64,000 nucleotides of DNA from Phanerodontia chrysosporium (Eukaryota; Basidiomycota; Agaricomycetes; Polyporales; Phanerochaetaceae). The notes beneath the pieces were generated by a model. The model was not told the DNA's origin and searched no databases. It saw nothing but the letters and a program-made list of their open reading frames with translations. The position numbers and the translations under genes are program-made. Location of the stretch: assembly GCA_001910725.1 (NCBI GenBank), contig MJGA01000025.1:248001-312000 (forward strand), written 5' to 3'. Positions 44,853 to 56,650 of the stretch are shown in pieces; position 1 is the first letter of the stretch; every line of letters starts with the position of its first letter.

Positions 44853-45646
44853 CTAATATATGCCAGGGACGAGCCGGTACCGCGTCCGACTCGCCCACGC
44901 CTTCCACTCCTCGCCGAACTCCTGCTCCAGAGCGGCATCCTCCTTTCCGACACGCAGAAACACCGTCACGGTGATGTGCACGATCGTCGCGAGCTGAAGC
45001 AGGCCGAGGACGACGCCGGCAGGGTGGTGCCAGAGGCCGAGGCCGCTAAAGAGCCCGCCGCGGGGCGCGAGCTCGGTCGCGGCGACGCCGACGAGGTAGA
45101 GCAGGCCGGAGGCATATCCGGGGTGGCGCACGGCGGCGTACGGGCCGCGCGTGGCGAGCTTGTGCTCGCGCCGGATCGCGAGCTCGAAGGTGTAGCAGTG
45201 CCCGAGCTGCCGGTACGACGCGGCGCGCAGCGCGGCGGCGGCGGCCATGAGGAGCGTGCCCGCCACGAGCGCCGTCGTGGGCGGGCCGTGCGCGAGCGGG
45301 GCCGTGCGCAGGCCCGGGAGCCCGTCGAGGTAGGGCGTGCCTGCGGCCGCGAGCAGCGCGACGAGCGCTGTCGCATTGACGATGTGGACGAGGCACTGCG
45401 TGGGGGAGGGTGCGTGAGCGGGGGCGCGGCGGTACGTCGAGGAGCACGGGGGCGCACCTTGCTCAGCCACGCGGTGTGCGAGATCGTGATGCCGGCCTCG
45501 CCAAAGCGCGGGCCGGGCTGGGTGTCGTACTTGGCGCGTTCTTCCTCGTGCGGCGTGCTGTTCGGCGGCGTGCAGGTGATGTGGCTGGAGACGGAGCCGA
45601 CCGCGAGGAGGGCCGCCTTAGCGAGGAGCGTAGGAGAGAGTGCCAT
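44853..45646 (-). CDS. ICMT-like isoprenylcysteine methyltransferase family protein 2
   Basis: Two exons, 45646-45458 and 45395-44853 with a 62-nt GT-AG intron, give 243 aa. The motifs GPYAAVRHPGYASG and KEDAALEQEFGEEWKAWASR match the cofactor-binding and C-terminal signatures of ICMT-like methyltransferases, and the protein is paralogous to the one at 13078-13843; the intron follows the same conserved Lys. Several hydrophobic helices suggest an ER membrane enzyme using S-adenosylmethionine. The N-terminal exon contains CTPPNSTPHEEERAKYD, echoing STPPNATPQKARYD in copy 1. The true substrate is not shown by the sequence. Confidence 0.87.
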
Positions 45647-46163
45647 TGCTGTTGGCCTCGACCTGGCGGGTCCTGCGCCGCGCCGTATATAGCGGGAACC
45701 TCCCGACACAGACACAGGCTCTGAAGCTTGGATGGTGACTAACGCAGGCTCCACCAAGCGTGTCGACACGCGTTCGGGTTGCGCGCGCGAAGGGAGCCAG
45801 CAAGAGCTCGTAAGGTGTACGGCGGCCTGTCCGAGTGTTGAAGGGTGGCCACCTGATCAATTCCGAGCGTACGGGAATTGAACAGGATACCAGCGGGTCC
45901 CGCGGAGGAAGCCCGAACCTAGCTACGCCACGAGGTACAGTGGTATAGTCTCCGCGTGAAACACGGTGCAGTGGAAACTGCGACACGATTCGGGAGTCAG
46001 GACTTCCTCACAGCTGGCGACCGCGCCACGGAGACTGACGAACAGGAGGACGGGTACTGGATCAAACCGTACGTCAGATCGAACCGTCAAATTCGAACGC
46101 TGATTCCGGAATTCGGCTTGATATTCCACCATGAATCCGCTTACTCATTACACAGCAGAGTGT
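45647..46163. other. Intergenic, nothing recognised
   Basis: Upstream region of ICMT-like gene 2 (a TATATA stretch near 45686 on the plus strand could be its TATA box) and the 3' side of the hydrolase gene. Confidence 0.45.
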
Positions 46164-47349
46164 CTACAGGCTAGCCTTCTTCAGCACCGTTCCGTCGATC
46201 CACTCGCCCAGGTCTCGCGCAAGGGCTTCATGGTGCGAGAGGATAAGCCAGTGGTCGGCATCGTAATCCCGGATAGTGACGCTGTGCTCCTTGAATGGCT
46301 CTGACGCGAACATGGCGTGTCCACTCTGGGCCAGGCAGACCTGGTCTTTCAACGCGCCCCCGAAGAACACGGGAGCGTGCTTGGGCGGGTAGGCACGCTC
46401 GGGCGGGATCTCTATAGGATTGTCAGAGCACGTGAACGGACGCAGACGAAGAGCACTTACGCTGGTCGTCACGCGCAGAGAGCCCGGTGGTCATGACCTT
46501 GTACCAACACGTCGGTGCCTCAAAGCCGTTGCGTTTGAACGTTTCCTTGAAGTGCTGCGCGTCCTCCTCAGACACGTACGGGGGGAGCGGGCCGGAAAAG
46601 TCCTCGAGCAGGCTCTGCTTAAACGCGCCCACGGGCGCGAGACGCGTAAGCCATATATCAGGATCCGCCGGCCAGAGTACCGAGACGAACGCGTCAAGCT
46701 ACTCAAGTCGTGAGCGTCAGCGGCGAATAGATGCAAGACTGAGTAACGCACATGCGCGTCAATCACAGAGGCAGCGTCGGGCTCGCTGAAGAACAGCCAG
46801 TACCCAAACGTCTCGCGCCCAATCTGGGCGCGCTGCTGGGCAATGACCGCCTCGAACGGCACCGGCGGCATGATGGGCATGTACGGGACGGCGAGGAACA
46901 CGAGGCCGCGCACGCGTTCCGGATAGTGGTTCGCGAAGCGAGACACGGCCTTCGTGCCCCTGTTCCAGCATCAGCAGTCTGTCAACGCCAGCAGAGACGC
47001 AGACGCACCAGTCGTGGCCGACGGCGATGACGGCATCGACGCCCGCAGCGTCGAGCACGTCCGCGAGGTCGCGCGACATCGCGCTCGGGACGTACGCCGC
47101 GGGGTCGGTCGGCTTCGCGGTTCCGCCGTAGCCAAGCATGTCTAGCGCGAGCACGCCGCACCCCTGCGCCTGCAGCAGCGGGGCAAGCCGCCTCCAGTCG
47201 TGTGCGGTGCCCGGGAAGCCGTGGCACAGCAGCAGCGTCGGCCGCCCGGGCTGCGCCGGCGCGTGGTAGTAGTGGTAGGTCAACCCTCGCGAGGTGACGG
47301 TGTCCTTGTAGAGCGACGGGTCCATGTGTGTGTGTAGCTGTCGATGCAT
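46164..47349 (-). CDS. Epoxide-hydrolase-like alpha/beta hydrolase
   Basis: Four exons (47349-47009, 46959-46752, 46698-46461, 46411-46164) joined by GT-AG introns give 344 aa, or 336 aa from the second Met (MDPSLYKD), which fits the family better. Key features: HGFPG (oxyanion loop), GHDWG with the nucleophilic Asp (its codons span the first intron), a cap region with YWLFFSEPD and PADPDIWLTRLAP, an acid in GGALKDQ, and the catalytic His in DADHWLILSHH. This Asp-His-Asp arrangement is typical of soluble epoxide hydrolases, which open epoxides to diols. No signal peptide is seen. Fungal copies often detoxify aromatic or fatty epoxides. A broken relative lies at 54386-54661. Confidence 0.9.
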
Positions 47350-47899
47350 TGCGGAGGTGCCGATTTTATGTAGGCCACAGCGCGGTAACCGATGCCGACT
47401 CGGCCATGTATCACATGCATCACGCCCAGCGCAGGACCCGCGCGCGTTGCAGCTTTTGAGACGTTGGTCGAGAATCAGAAAGGTTGATCGCAGGGCGTTG
47501 AACGAATGCCAGCGAGCACTTCGCGTTGACGACGAGGTGTTCACGACTTGCCGATGACCGTGGACGATGTGTCAATTGCTGTGACATAACCGGCACCCGG
47601 CGTCCGGTAAGCATCGCCAAGTAGAAATTCATACAAAGGAAGACTTACTGGGCGCCTGCAGGTAAGCAACGTTACTTATCAGCTTTGAACTCCCTTGTAG
47701 TGCACTCGACTGTATCAGCGGATGCCCAATTCAGAAGCATTGCTTGAATATACGAAGGCCCTCTCACAGCCGCAAGTGGGATCCCGCAACCTCCGTTACC
47801 TGCTGTCCCGCGAAGCCCTCGGTCGCCGGTACTCCTGCGGAATTGTTATAACTGAATAAAGCCGTCACGGTCACTTTGCGCGACGTTCTGGTCCTAGCT
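47350..47899. other. Intergenic, nothing recognised
   Basis: Upstream region of the hydrolase gene; no convincing frame. Confidence 0.45.
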
Positions 47900-48286
47900 A
47901 TGAAAGTGGAGTCCGAGGAGAAGAGCAGCTTGCCCTCCTCCAGTGTTTCCGATGTAAGTTTGCTTTCCCGGCGTTTGGCCTTGGCCGATACCCACGACTA
48001 TGACGTCCCCAGCAATCAGACAGCGCAACCTGATTTTTGCTTCCTGATAAAAGAGCCAAACACGTTACAGACAGCTAATGTACATTCAGGGAGGTAGCAG
48101 TGGCGCAGCGCGGTAAGAACCCTGTGTTGACTGATCCCTTTAAAACTCCAGGTCGGTGTACCCCATACATCAGTCGAGAAGATCCTCCTCGACCCACTCG
48201 ACCTTTGCTCCGGGTCCGTACGCCCTGGTGGAAGTATTCTTGACATGAAGATTGGCATCGCCCTCGTCAGGGCCTTCATAGGCTAG
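47900..48286 (+). CDS. Possible small gene, unresolved splicing
   Basis: ATG 47900 opens an 18-codon segment (KVESEEKSSLPSSSVSD) ending at a GTAAGT donor. A coding-looking last exon after a TCCAG acceptor reads VEKILLDPLDLCSG and DMKIGIALVRAFIG, ending at TAG 48284-48286. Third positions favour C/G as in nearby genes. I could not connect the parts cleanly and recognise no family; it may be two unrelated pieces. Confidence 0.3.
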
Positions 48287-48334
48287 ACGCGGGTTGCATG
48301 TTAGCCTGTATCCGGGGCAAGGCAAATAAACTAC

Positions 48335-49354
48335 TTACGGATAAACTACATGTGCGAAATACGCGGTAAAATACGTCGTCTGTTAGAGCATGTTCTCGGT
48401 GCAATACATGGGTACGGAGACTCACGTAGGCAGTAAAATCCGTAGGATCCTGGTACGAGGCCCTCATGAAGACAATACGGTCATTATTATAGCTGGCGCT
48501 GACGCCACTGGATATGTCCTTGATGTTCTTGAACCATAGTTCCCCTTTGACGGCTGTGACAGTCCTGATTAGCACCTGCCATGCACCACATGTAAAGATA
48601 GCACATACTGAAATCCCCTGAGACCTTCTTCCCATTGAGGTCCTTTTCAGGAATCTTCGCGCTCTTGACGAGGCCTTTGGCAGAGAGTATGATAGAGGTC
48701 TCGTCGGAGCGCTTGTCGACAATGGCAGCTGCGGTGCAGATGGAAAGGTCAACCCACTTTCCCTTGTTACTGTAACCATTCATGCCCATGGCCGCTACAT
48801 CTCTGGTCTGGGCTTTTTGCTTCAGAATATACTCGCCAAAAAGTTTCGTCGAGACGTACATAGTCATGGGCCACAAACTATCGGCAAAAACGAAATGTAT
48901 CAGGGCCTGCAATACAGCCTTCCGCAGAGTATTTGGCATGTGCATACCTCCGCGTGACAATTGTCTACAGATTCTTTGTAGAATCCAATCCACATGTATT
49001 CCTTGCCGTCATGGTTTTTGCTCTTGATTTGGTATGTCACATGACGACCGTGCTTCAGGTCCTGAAGGGAGTCGTAGTACAAGACACCAGCGGGGTCTAT
49101 ATGGCGAGGTATAAACCGTGAGGCGTTGGGTGGAAATGGAGAGGCGCACCTTTGCCGATGGGAACGTTGTCCGTAAACTCCTTGCCAATGTCCGGGGCCT
49201 CGAGACGTAGCCCCTTCGTTACAATCGTATTGTCGCTGCTCGACATACGGAACAACAGGGCCTCAGCGCGGGTGTCGTGCCGATAATCCTTTGAAATAAG
49301 GGTCTTGGAAGCGGCATCAGCCAGACGTGAATAATGACCAGTAATGCTTGTCAT
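48335..49354 (-). CDS. Uncharacterised fungal protein
   Basis: Starts at ATG 49354 (TSITGHYSRLADAASKTLI) and runs through about five exons to TAA at 48335-48337. Splice joins read PIGK|DPAGVLYYDSLQDL, DNCHAE|ALIHFVFADSLWP, KKVSGDFS|AVKGELWFKN and DFTAY|TTYFTAYF. The product is about 290 aa, with mixed alpha/beta character, no signal peptide and no membrane helix. A phrase such as PMTMYVSTKLFGEYILKQKA looks structured but I cannot place it in a family. It converges on the possible small gene at 47900-48286, with 48 bp between the stops. Confidence 0.7.
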
Positions 49355-51868
49355 GGTGGACGGTGGTGACTATCCTGAGATGAATACTCTAGACGAGCGT
49401 GTCTGCTGTTGAGGGCCCAAGGAGCAGCCTTTTATCTGCTCAAGTCCAAAGTTCCGAGCCTATACGTTGCGAATTGAGCGTGGGCGGGTATGGAAGCAGG
49501 CGTAAACTCTACCCATGCTCAACTACAGCGTAAGAGACACGGCAGAATTTGTCGTTCAGTTCTGTCACCGATGATATCGATCGAGAAGCTATATGAGACG
49601 CTTAGGATGAGTTTCGACCATTCAATGACAGTACACGGAGAAGGACATGAGCTTACGATGCACACAAACGCACATACCCTTTCGGCCTTGGCGCATAAGG
49701 GTTGTCCGAAGTCTGCAGATAGCCCCAACCATTCTGGTGGATCCCGTTTCCCCAGCCCTGGCAGTCGCGCTCCTCGCCAAATATGCAAGTCTCTGCCAGC
49801 GGCACAGCGCAGACGAGCGTATGAAGGCTCACAACTGCGAGCAGAGCGGCACTTCCAGTTCATGCTGTCCTGAACATGAGGGTCAGAAAAATGTGGCGTC
49901 CAGCAATACATAGCTTCTCACCTATGCACCGGACCCCTTTTCCATGCTTCCATGCTCTCTCAAGCACGTTCGAATGTCAGTTTTAGGGAGATACTGTCAG
50001 TTTGCCCAACCATCCTCGCCGACCCCGTAATAGCATGCTCACCGTCCTATGCCATCGATTGCGCAAGACGAGGACAAAGCGAGAGCCCTCCGCGAATAGC
50101 TAAGAGTTACGGTAAACCTTGGAGACGATCATATGGTGTAACACCAAGACGTAGCTAGTGTGAGCTATCGTGCCATTACTTCAGCAGCTATCATGGCCAT
50201 GCGCGCAAGAGAGACTACCTGTAAATATATGCCTTAACTTCTGCGGAAGGGCGTACGGAGTAACCTCTTGAGCACGGTGGAACAAAACCTGCAACGCTCA
50301 ATACCATGAGAACACAGCCTAGACGGACAGTAATGCACGATACTCACCATGTTCCCGTAACTCCACATGTGAAGCGCTCTGCTGACATCTCCGGCCACGC
50401 GGTTCGCAGTTCGCGAAGTCTGTTCACGGATATCGCACTGGAAATACAGTAGTTAGACCCTTTACAGCCTTCTACTGTCCTAGAGAATCCTGGAAGAGGA
50501 CCCTAGACAGGCGCCATACTCTCATCATCCACGAGAACGCTACGTCCCACATATACGCCAGAGGGGGTTAGGCGGGTCTGCTTTCGGCGGAGATACTGTC
50601 TTCCATGAAGACGGTGAAGCTCGGCCCGGTGTCTGAGGTGGGGGCGTACAGGGGTTGGATACGTGCAGTAGTCCTCTCGAGTCCAGTGCTTGTAGAGGAG
50701 TAGGGCCTCATGCTCCCAGGCTGGACGCACGGTAAGTCCCCGTAGCCTCGCCACTCAGTACACGCCCTGAAACGTGGTGACATAGTGCTGAGCATTACAA
50801 TATAATCGAACTCATGATACATGTTCGCAACAGCTTAAAGTGGGTGACAGCAACCCCCCTACCAGGTTTGAGACAGTCTACTGGATCCGAAAACGGCCAG
50901 GACAGTATCGGCTGGCGATGTCGAGGCAGTGGCGCATCAGACAGTCTGAGGTGTACGCGGTGCGTCTACGCCTGCGGATTGAGTCAGTCTTGTCTTGGTA
51001 TTGGCCCTGGCAGGAAAATGTCACTCACCTGCAAGGTATTGCGCCGCCTGAAGTTTCCAATACCGCGGACCCTTCGAAATGTAGCATGCTCGCGATACTC
51101 AAATCCGAAGATAAACGCAGCTAACAACTCAAGCACCGTAATGAGAGTTCCCCGGATACGGCTAGCGTTGGCCTTCGTCTACGTTGAACTAGGTGGCGGG
51201 ACGGTGCACAGCTGCAGAATGGACGCAGAGTCAGCTCGGGCTTAAAAAGACAAAATTACCACGCACCAGAGCATATACACTAACCTCTGCCTATAATACG
51301 CGCCGAACCGTCCACACACTGGTAACCCGACTCGAGCGACGTGCATTTCAAGTTTTGGATGGCACGAATATCCCAGGCACGCATGCGGAGGTCATCGGTT
51401 GGAGGGCCATACGAGCAGATATATAGCCTCGCGTATGCTCTGTGCATATTCGAGGAACGCTGAGCAGGAGTCTGAGGCAAGGTCACGCCGACATTGGGGA
51501 GGAGAAGGGTCGCAGCAGGTCGCAGCGAACACGCCCGCGAGGCTTTCCGTAGACGCGGGCTGATGGCGGTGATGGCGGTGATGGCGAGACCCGGCAATCT
51601 GGCGTGACATGCTCATACAGAGACGCCGCGCTTCCTCTAGGCTGCTTCTCTCCCTCGAGGCCCCATTCCCTTCGAGTTCTCCAATGTTATCAGTACCACA
51701 CCAGGCTTGACATTGTACCGGTAGCATTGGCAGACCGGTTATTCCCAGGCTTAACTATCTGCCTCGGACGTGGTGTACTTGTCATGGGTAGGAATATCGG
51801 GCGAAAACGAAATGAACGACGTCCCGCTCCCCGCAGAGATAGCATACATGCACGACACCAGTCTTAGT
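49355..51868. other. Long intergenic region, nothing firmly recognised
   Basis: About 2.5 kb. Frames up to 143 codons occur, but none shows a domain or splice structure I trust. A minus-strand stretch around 51040-51180 has some coding character (TLITVLELLAAFIFGFEYRE) and could be a decayed exon. Confidence 0.5.
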
Positions 51869-53336
51869 CTACACCATGCCTGCGCTCTCACCCTCGCTCT
51901 CATGACTCTCGTGTGCAAGTCCTGCCTTCGGGACATAGTCGGATGACATTCGAGGCGCGTTTGCGGTCACGTCGCTCTCCATGGAGCGGCGCGCATCTCT
52001 GGGAGGCTGGCGGCAAACAACGCATGCTGCACACGCTTGGGACGCGCGCTGAGGACGAGAAGCAGGGTCGGATACATCGCCTTTGTGTGCACGGCCTATC
52101 AGTGCTGGGGAACAAGGGACAGAGCGGAGAGGACGTACGACGATGTCGATGAGCGCGCCGGAGTTGAGCGCGTGGATGCCGCTCACGAAGCCGCTCGTGC
52201 TCTTGCCGTCCCAGATGACGGCGCACCAGGCCAGAATCACGGTCTGCGGCACAAACGCGCTTGGTCAGAACGAGAAGCCTAGAGGTGGCGCCAGACGTAC
52301 CCAGAATGCCGCGTACAAGATGCCGGACTCGAGGAGCAGCTCGACGGCGCGCACTACGCCCTGAAGCCCGTGCGTGCTGTTCATGATCTCGTTCCGGCGA
52401 CGCCTATGCACAATGAATGGTGAGCAGAGGGACTCTGAAGACAGCGGACGCGACGTACCAGATGTCGAGAGACCCGAGGGCCGCAATCCCCAGAGCGATG
52501 ATCCAGGCGATGGTGAGCGCCGCAGTGCCGAAGCCGCTCTCGAGCCCGTCGTCGACGTACGTACCAACGATGCACATTGCTTCAGTCCATGCCAAAATTA
52601 GTCAAGGAGAAGGACAAACGACGGGGAGACCCACGGATGAGTGCCAGAATCGCGACGACGGACACTGCGCCAATGGCCTTCTTGTGCGTCTGCGCACGAG
52701 CGTACTCACGCCAGAGCAGGATCCCGGTGCTCAGCACGATCTGCGCATTCGCTATCAGCACTACGCCTTCTTTTGCTGGTCCACGAACTCACGTTGATGA
52801 CGAGGAACATGTCCAGGATCCAGCCGTGCCCCGCGCGCGCCAGCGAGGCCCTTACCGCATTGTAGTCGCTGCCAAAGTCGAAGCACGTCGCGCCCGAGCC
52901 CTTCATCGCGAGTTCGCGCATGCAGATCGCCGCGATGGCCCGCAGGTTGCTTGTCTGCCCGTAGTCGAACGCGAGCCACCGCAGGCGAAGCGCGAGGTGG
53001 GTCGTCGCAAAGGCGTACATCGCGACGCACACGCCGAGCAGCGTCCAGCCGGCGCGCGTGCGCGGCAGGGCCGGTCTGCGTGCGAGACGGTCAGTGGGGA
53101 GGACGACAGTGGCACTGGTGAGGGACGCACGGGAAAGCGCGGTACGCTCCGAAGGCAACAGTGGTATAGAGGCCTAGTGAACAGTGAAGAAATTAGCTGT
53201 GAGTACACGACGGTGTTGGGGCCGTTGACGCACCAAAAAAGAAGCACTCGAGCATGGTCCCTGGGAGGGACATGCCGAAGCCAGGAATGGCGTTCACGAC
53301 GTTAATGGCGACTTGGAAGGCCTGTGTGGTGCTCAT
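51869..53336 (-). CDS. Multi-pass membrane protein, probable 7TM family of basidiomycetes
   Basis: Starts at ATG 53336 (STTQAFQVAINVVNAIPGFG) and ends at 51869. Readable exons include GTMLECFFFG|LYTTVAFGAYRAF, a segment WTLLGVCVAMYAFATTHLAL, then VLIANAQIVLSTGILLWRE, IAWIIALGIAALGSLDIW and ELLLESGILYAAFW, followed by TVILAWCAVIWDG and a long polar, Ser/Arg-rich cytoplasmic-type tail. At least six hydrophobic helices are visible. The ESGxLY motif in a late helix recalls a large family of Agaricomycete membrane proteins of unknown function. Exon limits in the middle (near 52790) are not resolved: the obvious donor and acceptor leave too short an intron, so a small indel may be present. Confidence 0.7.
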
Positions 53337-54385
53337 CGTTGCGGTAGGCGATGTACGGGGCAGGGCTGGGGAGAGGCGCCGCAGACAGACGGGCTTTAAT
53401 GGAGGTGTTGGGCACGGCTGCGGAGAACAGGGCGAACAATTGACGGGCCCGAATGGTGCGAACTCAACGCGGAGTTGCCTGTGGGCTGGCCTGAATGAGC
53501 GTGTGCATGCAGGTGACGCACGTCGACTGCGCATATGTGCCAAGGCAGGCGGCAAATGCCCGCCCGTTTGATGAGCCTGACATGAAGCGCAGCAGGTCAG
53601 CGTCGTTCTCGAATGCTCGTGAGTACAAGGATGCGTACAGTCCGGGCAGGTCCCCCGGGAGTTGGAGGTGATGTACTGCGGAAGATGAGCGTGCAGGCAG
53701 CGCGGCCCATGAGGTATCGCTGCGGACCCTATCGATGATGCGGAGCCGAGATCTTGCCCTTGGACACCCGCATAACGTCGAGGCGGCCTCGGGCGATTGA
53801 ACGCAGCAAGGGTCATTCCCGAGACACTAAAACGTCTCAACGCGGGAGATGGTGTTGGTGACATTTATGTCAGCATCCGTGGGGCTTTCTTCCTCTTGGG
53901 TAAACCTCGTAAAGTTATCGACACGAGGGTTGTGGGTAATCGAAAACGCTCAGTCGTAGAATTCAGAGCACAGAGGCGTATATATCGCTCTCGGAAAATG
54001 TTGTGGTACCTGCTGACACTGTGATGAGTATTACGACCTGCTGTAGTGTCAGACAGAAGTGGCATATGAGAGGAAGGTGCAACGACTCACTCCGAGGGTC
54101 TAAACTCCGCAGCAATAAACTCGTTTACATTCTATACCTCAGGACCCAGCATACCCCGAAAGTCGCTCGCTTGAGACTTGGAAGGTTAGTCTGCGACAAG
54201 AAGCCTCTCTCTCTGACCAACTACACGTCGCAGCCGGGCTGCGCAAGGCTTCGAGGAAGCCTGCTCCTTCCGTAGGGCTGTAGATGCGCTGAGATGAACT
54301 TTCGGAGTGAAAAGATTCATAAAAAGTATCGAGTGGTAGGTCCAGCGTAAGACTATAGAGGTCGTCGGACTTCGTGAGCTCGCGG
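53337..54385. other. Intergenic, nothing recognised
   Basis: Upstream region of the membrane-protein gene. No repeat or RNA gene recognised. Confidence 0.45.
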
Positions 54386-54661
54386 CTAGTTGATCGTCCA
54401 GGTACTCCAGTATTCGGAATTCAGGTTGCCCGAATGAGTATTGACTAGTGTGATTCTTCTTCTTGGTAAGCTAGAATCATGCCTACGTATACCCGTAGTA
54501 GGCGCAACGGGAGCGTAGTAATACTGGTACTTCAGCCCCCTCGTGGTCACCGTGCTTCTGTACAGCGCTGGGTCGAGGTACTGCGTCGTGTTCGTGATGG
54601 GAACGGCGAGAGCAGAAAGCCATAGGAGCGCGAGTGCAGCCAGAATGCGCAGTGCGTGCAT
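54386..54661 (-). pseudogene. Truncated epoxide-hydrolase-like fragment with signal peptide
   Basis: An N-terminal hydrophobic leader (RILAALALLWLSALAVP) is followed by LDPALYRSTVTTRGLKYQYY, which matches MDPSLYKDTVTSRGLTYHYY of the hydrolase at 46164-47349. The similarity stops after APVAP, just before where the HGFPG oxyanion loop should come, and no further hydrolase sequence follows downstream. A TATATAAG-like box lies about 70 bp upstream (near 54733). The fragment could still yield a 91-aa secreted peptide, but enzymatic function is excluded by the missing catalytic residues. Confidence 0.7.
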
Positions 54662-56650
54662 CTTGGCAGGATGCTGAAGAAAGACGAGACGAAGTGCTGG
54701 GGACTGGGCGACAACAGCGACTCGGTTCGCTCATATAAGCAGTGCGTTTCTGTCCAGCATCACCTGCACTTCGACAGAGGCCAATATCGTCCACGTCCGG
54801 CCCCGTCGCGAGCGCACGGGCACGAGTATGTCGTGTAGCCTAATGATTGCTAAGTCGCTGGCTGTTTCAGCATCGGCGCTGTAGGCAATGTTCAGAACGA
54901 GAAAAGTGGGGGACGCGGTGAAGAACAAAAGCCCAGCAAAGCCCTTTGATCGTGCAGACTTACCAGGCGAAGAGCGTCGCAATGTGCTATGGACATCGCA
55001 GAGCGCTTGGACTCGCCCCGCCAGTGCCGCGGATTGTCCATGGGGTCCACAGGGGTTCAAGTTGAGAATTATAGGGCGTACGCGAAGTACTCCATGATCG
55101 GGATCGCGAGGCCAACAGGAGAAAAGGTATGTAGATTGCTTGGATTTTGAGGACGTCGTGAGCGGTGTGTACTGAGTGCTATCAGTAACAGCATGTGTTG
55201 ATGAAGTGGGTAAGTGGAAAGGGTACACACTACAATCCGTCATCAAATTGAGTGTAGTGGCGAATACTCTCTCTACTTATCTCGGCGTCTACCCAATGTA
55301 ACTCAATAATTACCCTTAACCAACGTTGATCTTATAAGCTGACTAGTGAAGGCGTTTTCGTAGTCTTTGCAACCTCGACTCGGTTTTGCGCCAGCGCCCT
55401 TCTCTCCTCGCGTTTCCTCGCTCAAGTGCCCGTCTTTCAGGCTGTATAGCCTCGATACAAGACATCAGCCTACTGCAACATTAGTGGCCTTGGTTCTATG
55501 CGGAAGAGTTGGTCCCTATGACTAGCGAGTAAAAGTGCTGGAGTCATGCCCCTTCTCAGATTCAGATTCGTCTAGTGAAGATTTGTAGAGGCGGTGTTCG
55601 CTGTACTACATCGACACTATCGATTTGGCCCTCTGACCGATCGACGAAAGCAACGCGCCCACTTCGTCTGTGCCGTATGGTGCTCATCGTCTGCAGCGAA
55701 GGTATGGCGAATATCGCTGCTGCGCAATTCAGACTCATCGATAGTCCGTCAGCGCCGCCTTTTCGCCACGTAGAGAAGATCGCACTCCAATATGGATCTC
55801 GCAGCCTCGTGCAGGCCGCACCGCACAAGGGTCCGTAGCCCAGACTACAAATCGCCCTTTGCATCTGTGATGCTCACAAGATGTGCAGATCTTCGCTCAG
55901 ACCCGGGTTGGGTGGGCCGCCTTCTACCGAACGCCACAAAGGAAGCTTTCAGGGCTCTGTATGGCAATTGTCGTCGGTCGGCATCCACACGTGTCTCATC
56001 TAAACTTCGTGGTCAATGCTTCTCCTCAGGCCTTGATGCACGCAGGTCTCCTCCCAGACACAAGAGTCCAAAGCGCGATGGATTAGCTTGTCGCATCTTG
56101 TTACACTTCCTCCGGGCCTTGAGCAGCATTGCACCTTTGGCGGTGCACACTATATCGATGTCAGATACGGTGTACGTCAACATCTCGAGCTTGTTCAGAT
56201 CTAGGGATCATCGTGTTCAAACCCCTGATGCCACATACACCGGGTATATCTCCGACTCGCCCTTCCATCAGGCACACGACGTTTTCACCTGCTACTCTGC
56301 GCCGAAGCTCCTGTAGCATGCACGTGTAAGTAATATCAACAATATTGTCAACGCAGACGATGAACTTAGATTCTTTTCATGAAACGTTATTCTCTACAGT
56401 TAGGCAGCGACGAGCACTTTGGTGGTCCTCTGACCTCTGCATCCCCGCGCAACGTCACCCAAACTGCGTTGCGTCGTATCGATGGTCTGCGGAGGCTACC
56501 CTCAGACACTCTGCCTTGGCGGGGCGATCATACGTGTTTGGACTGTCCAGCGTCGAGACATGTATAAGTACAGGAAGACCGCCTCACCACTCAGTAGCAC
56601 TTTCACCCCAGGAAGTCGCACCCATCTCCTCCTTGCACTAGGTCCCAAAA
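54662..56650. other. Intergenic, nothing recognised
   Basis: About 2 kb; frames to 174 codons but no domain. Probably regulatory DNA of the lectin-like gene plus decayed sequence. Confidence 0.45.

Noticed and set aside
50814..51245. 143-codon plus-strand frame
   Set aside because: Cys/Arg-rich without any motif; codon use unlike nearby genes.
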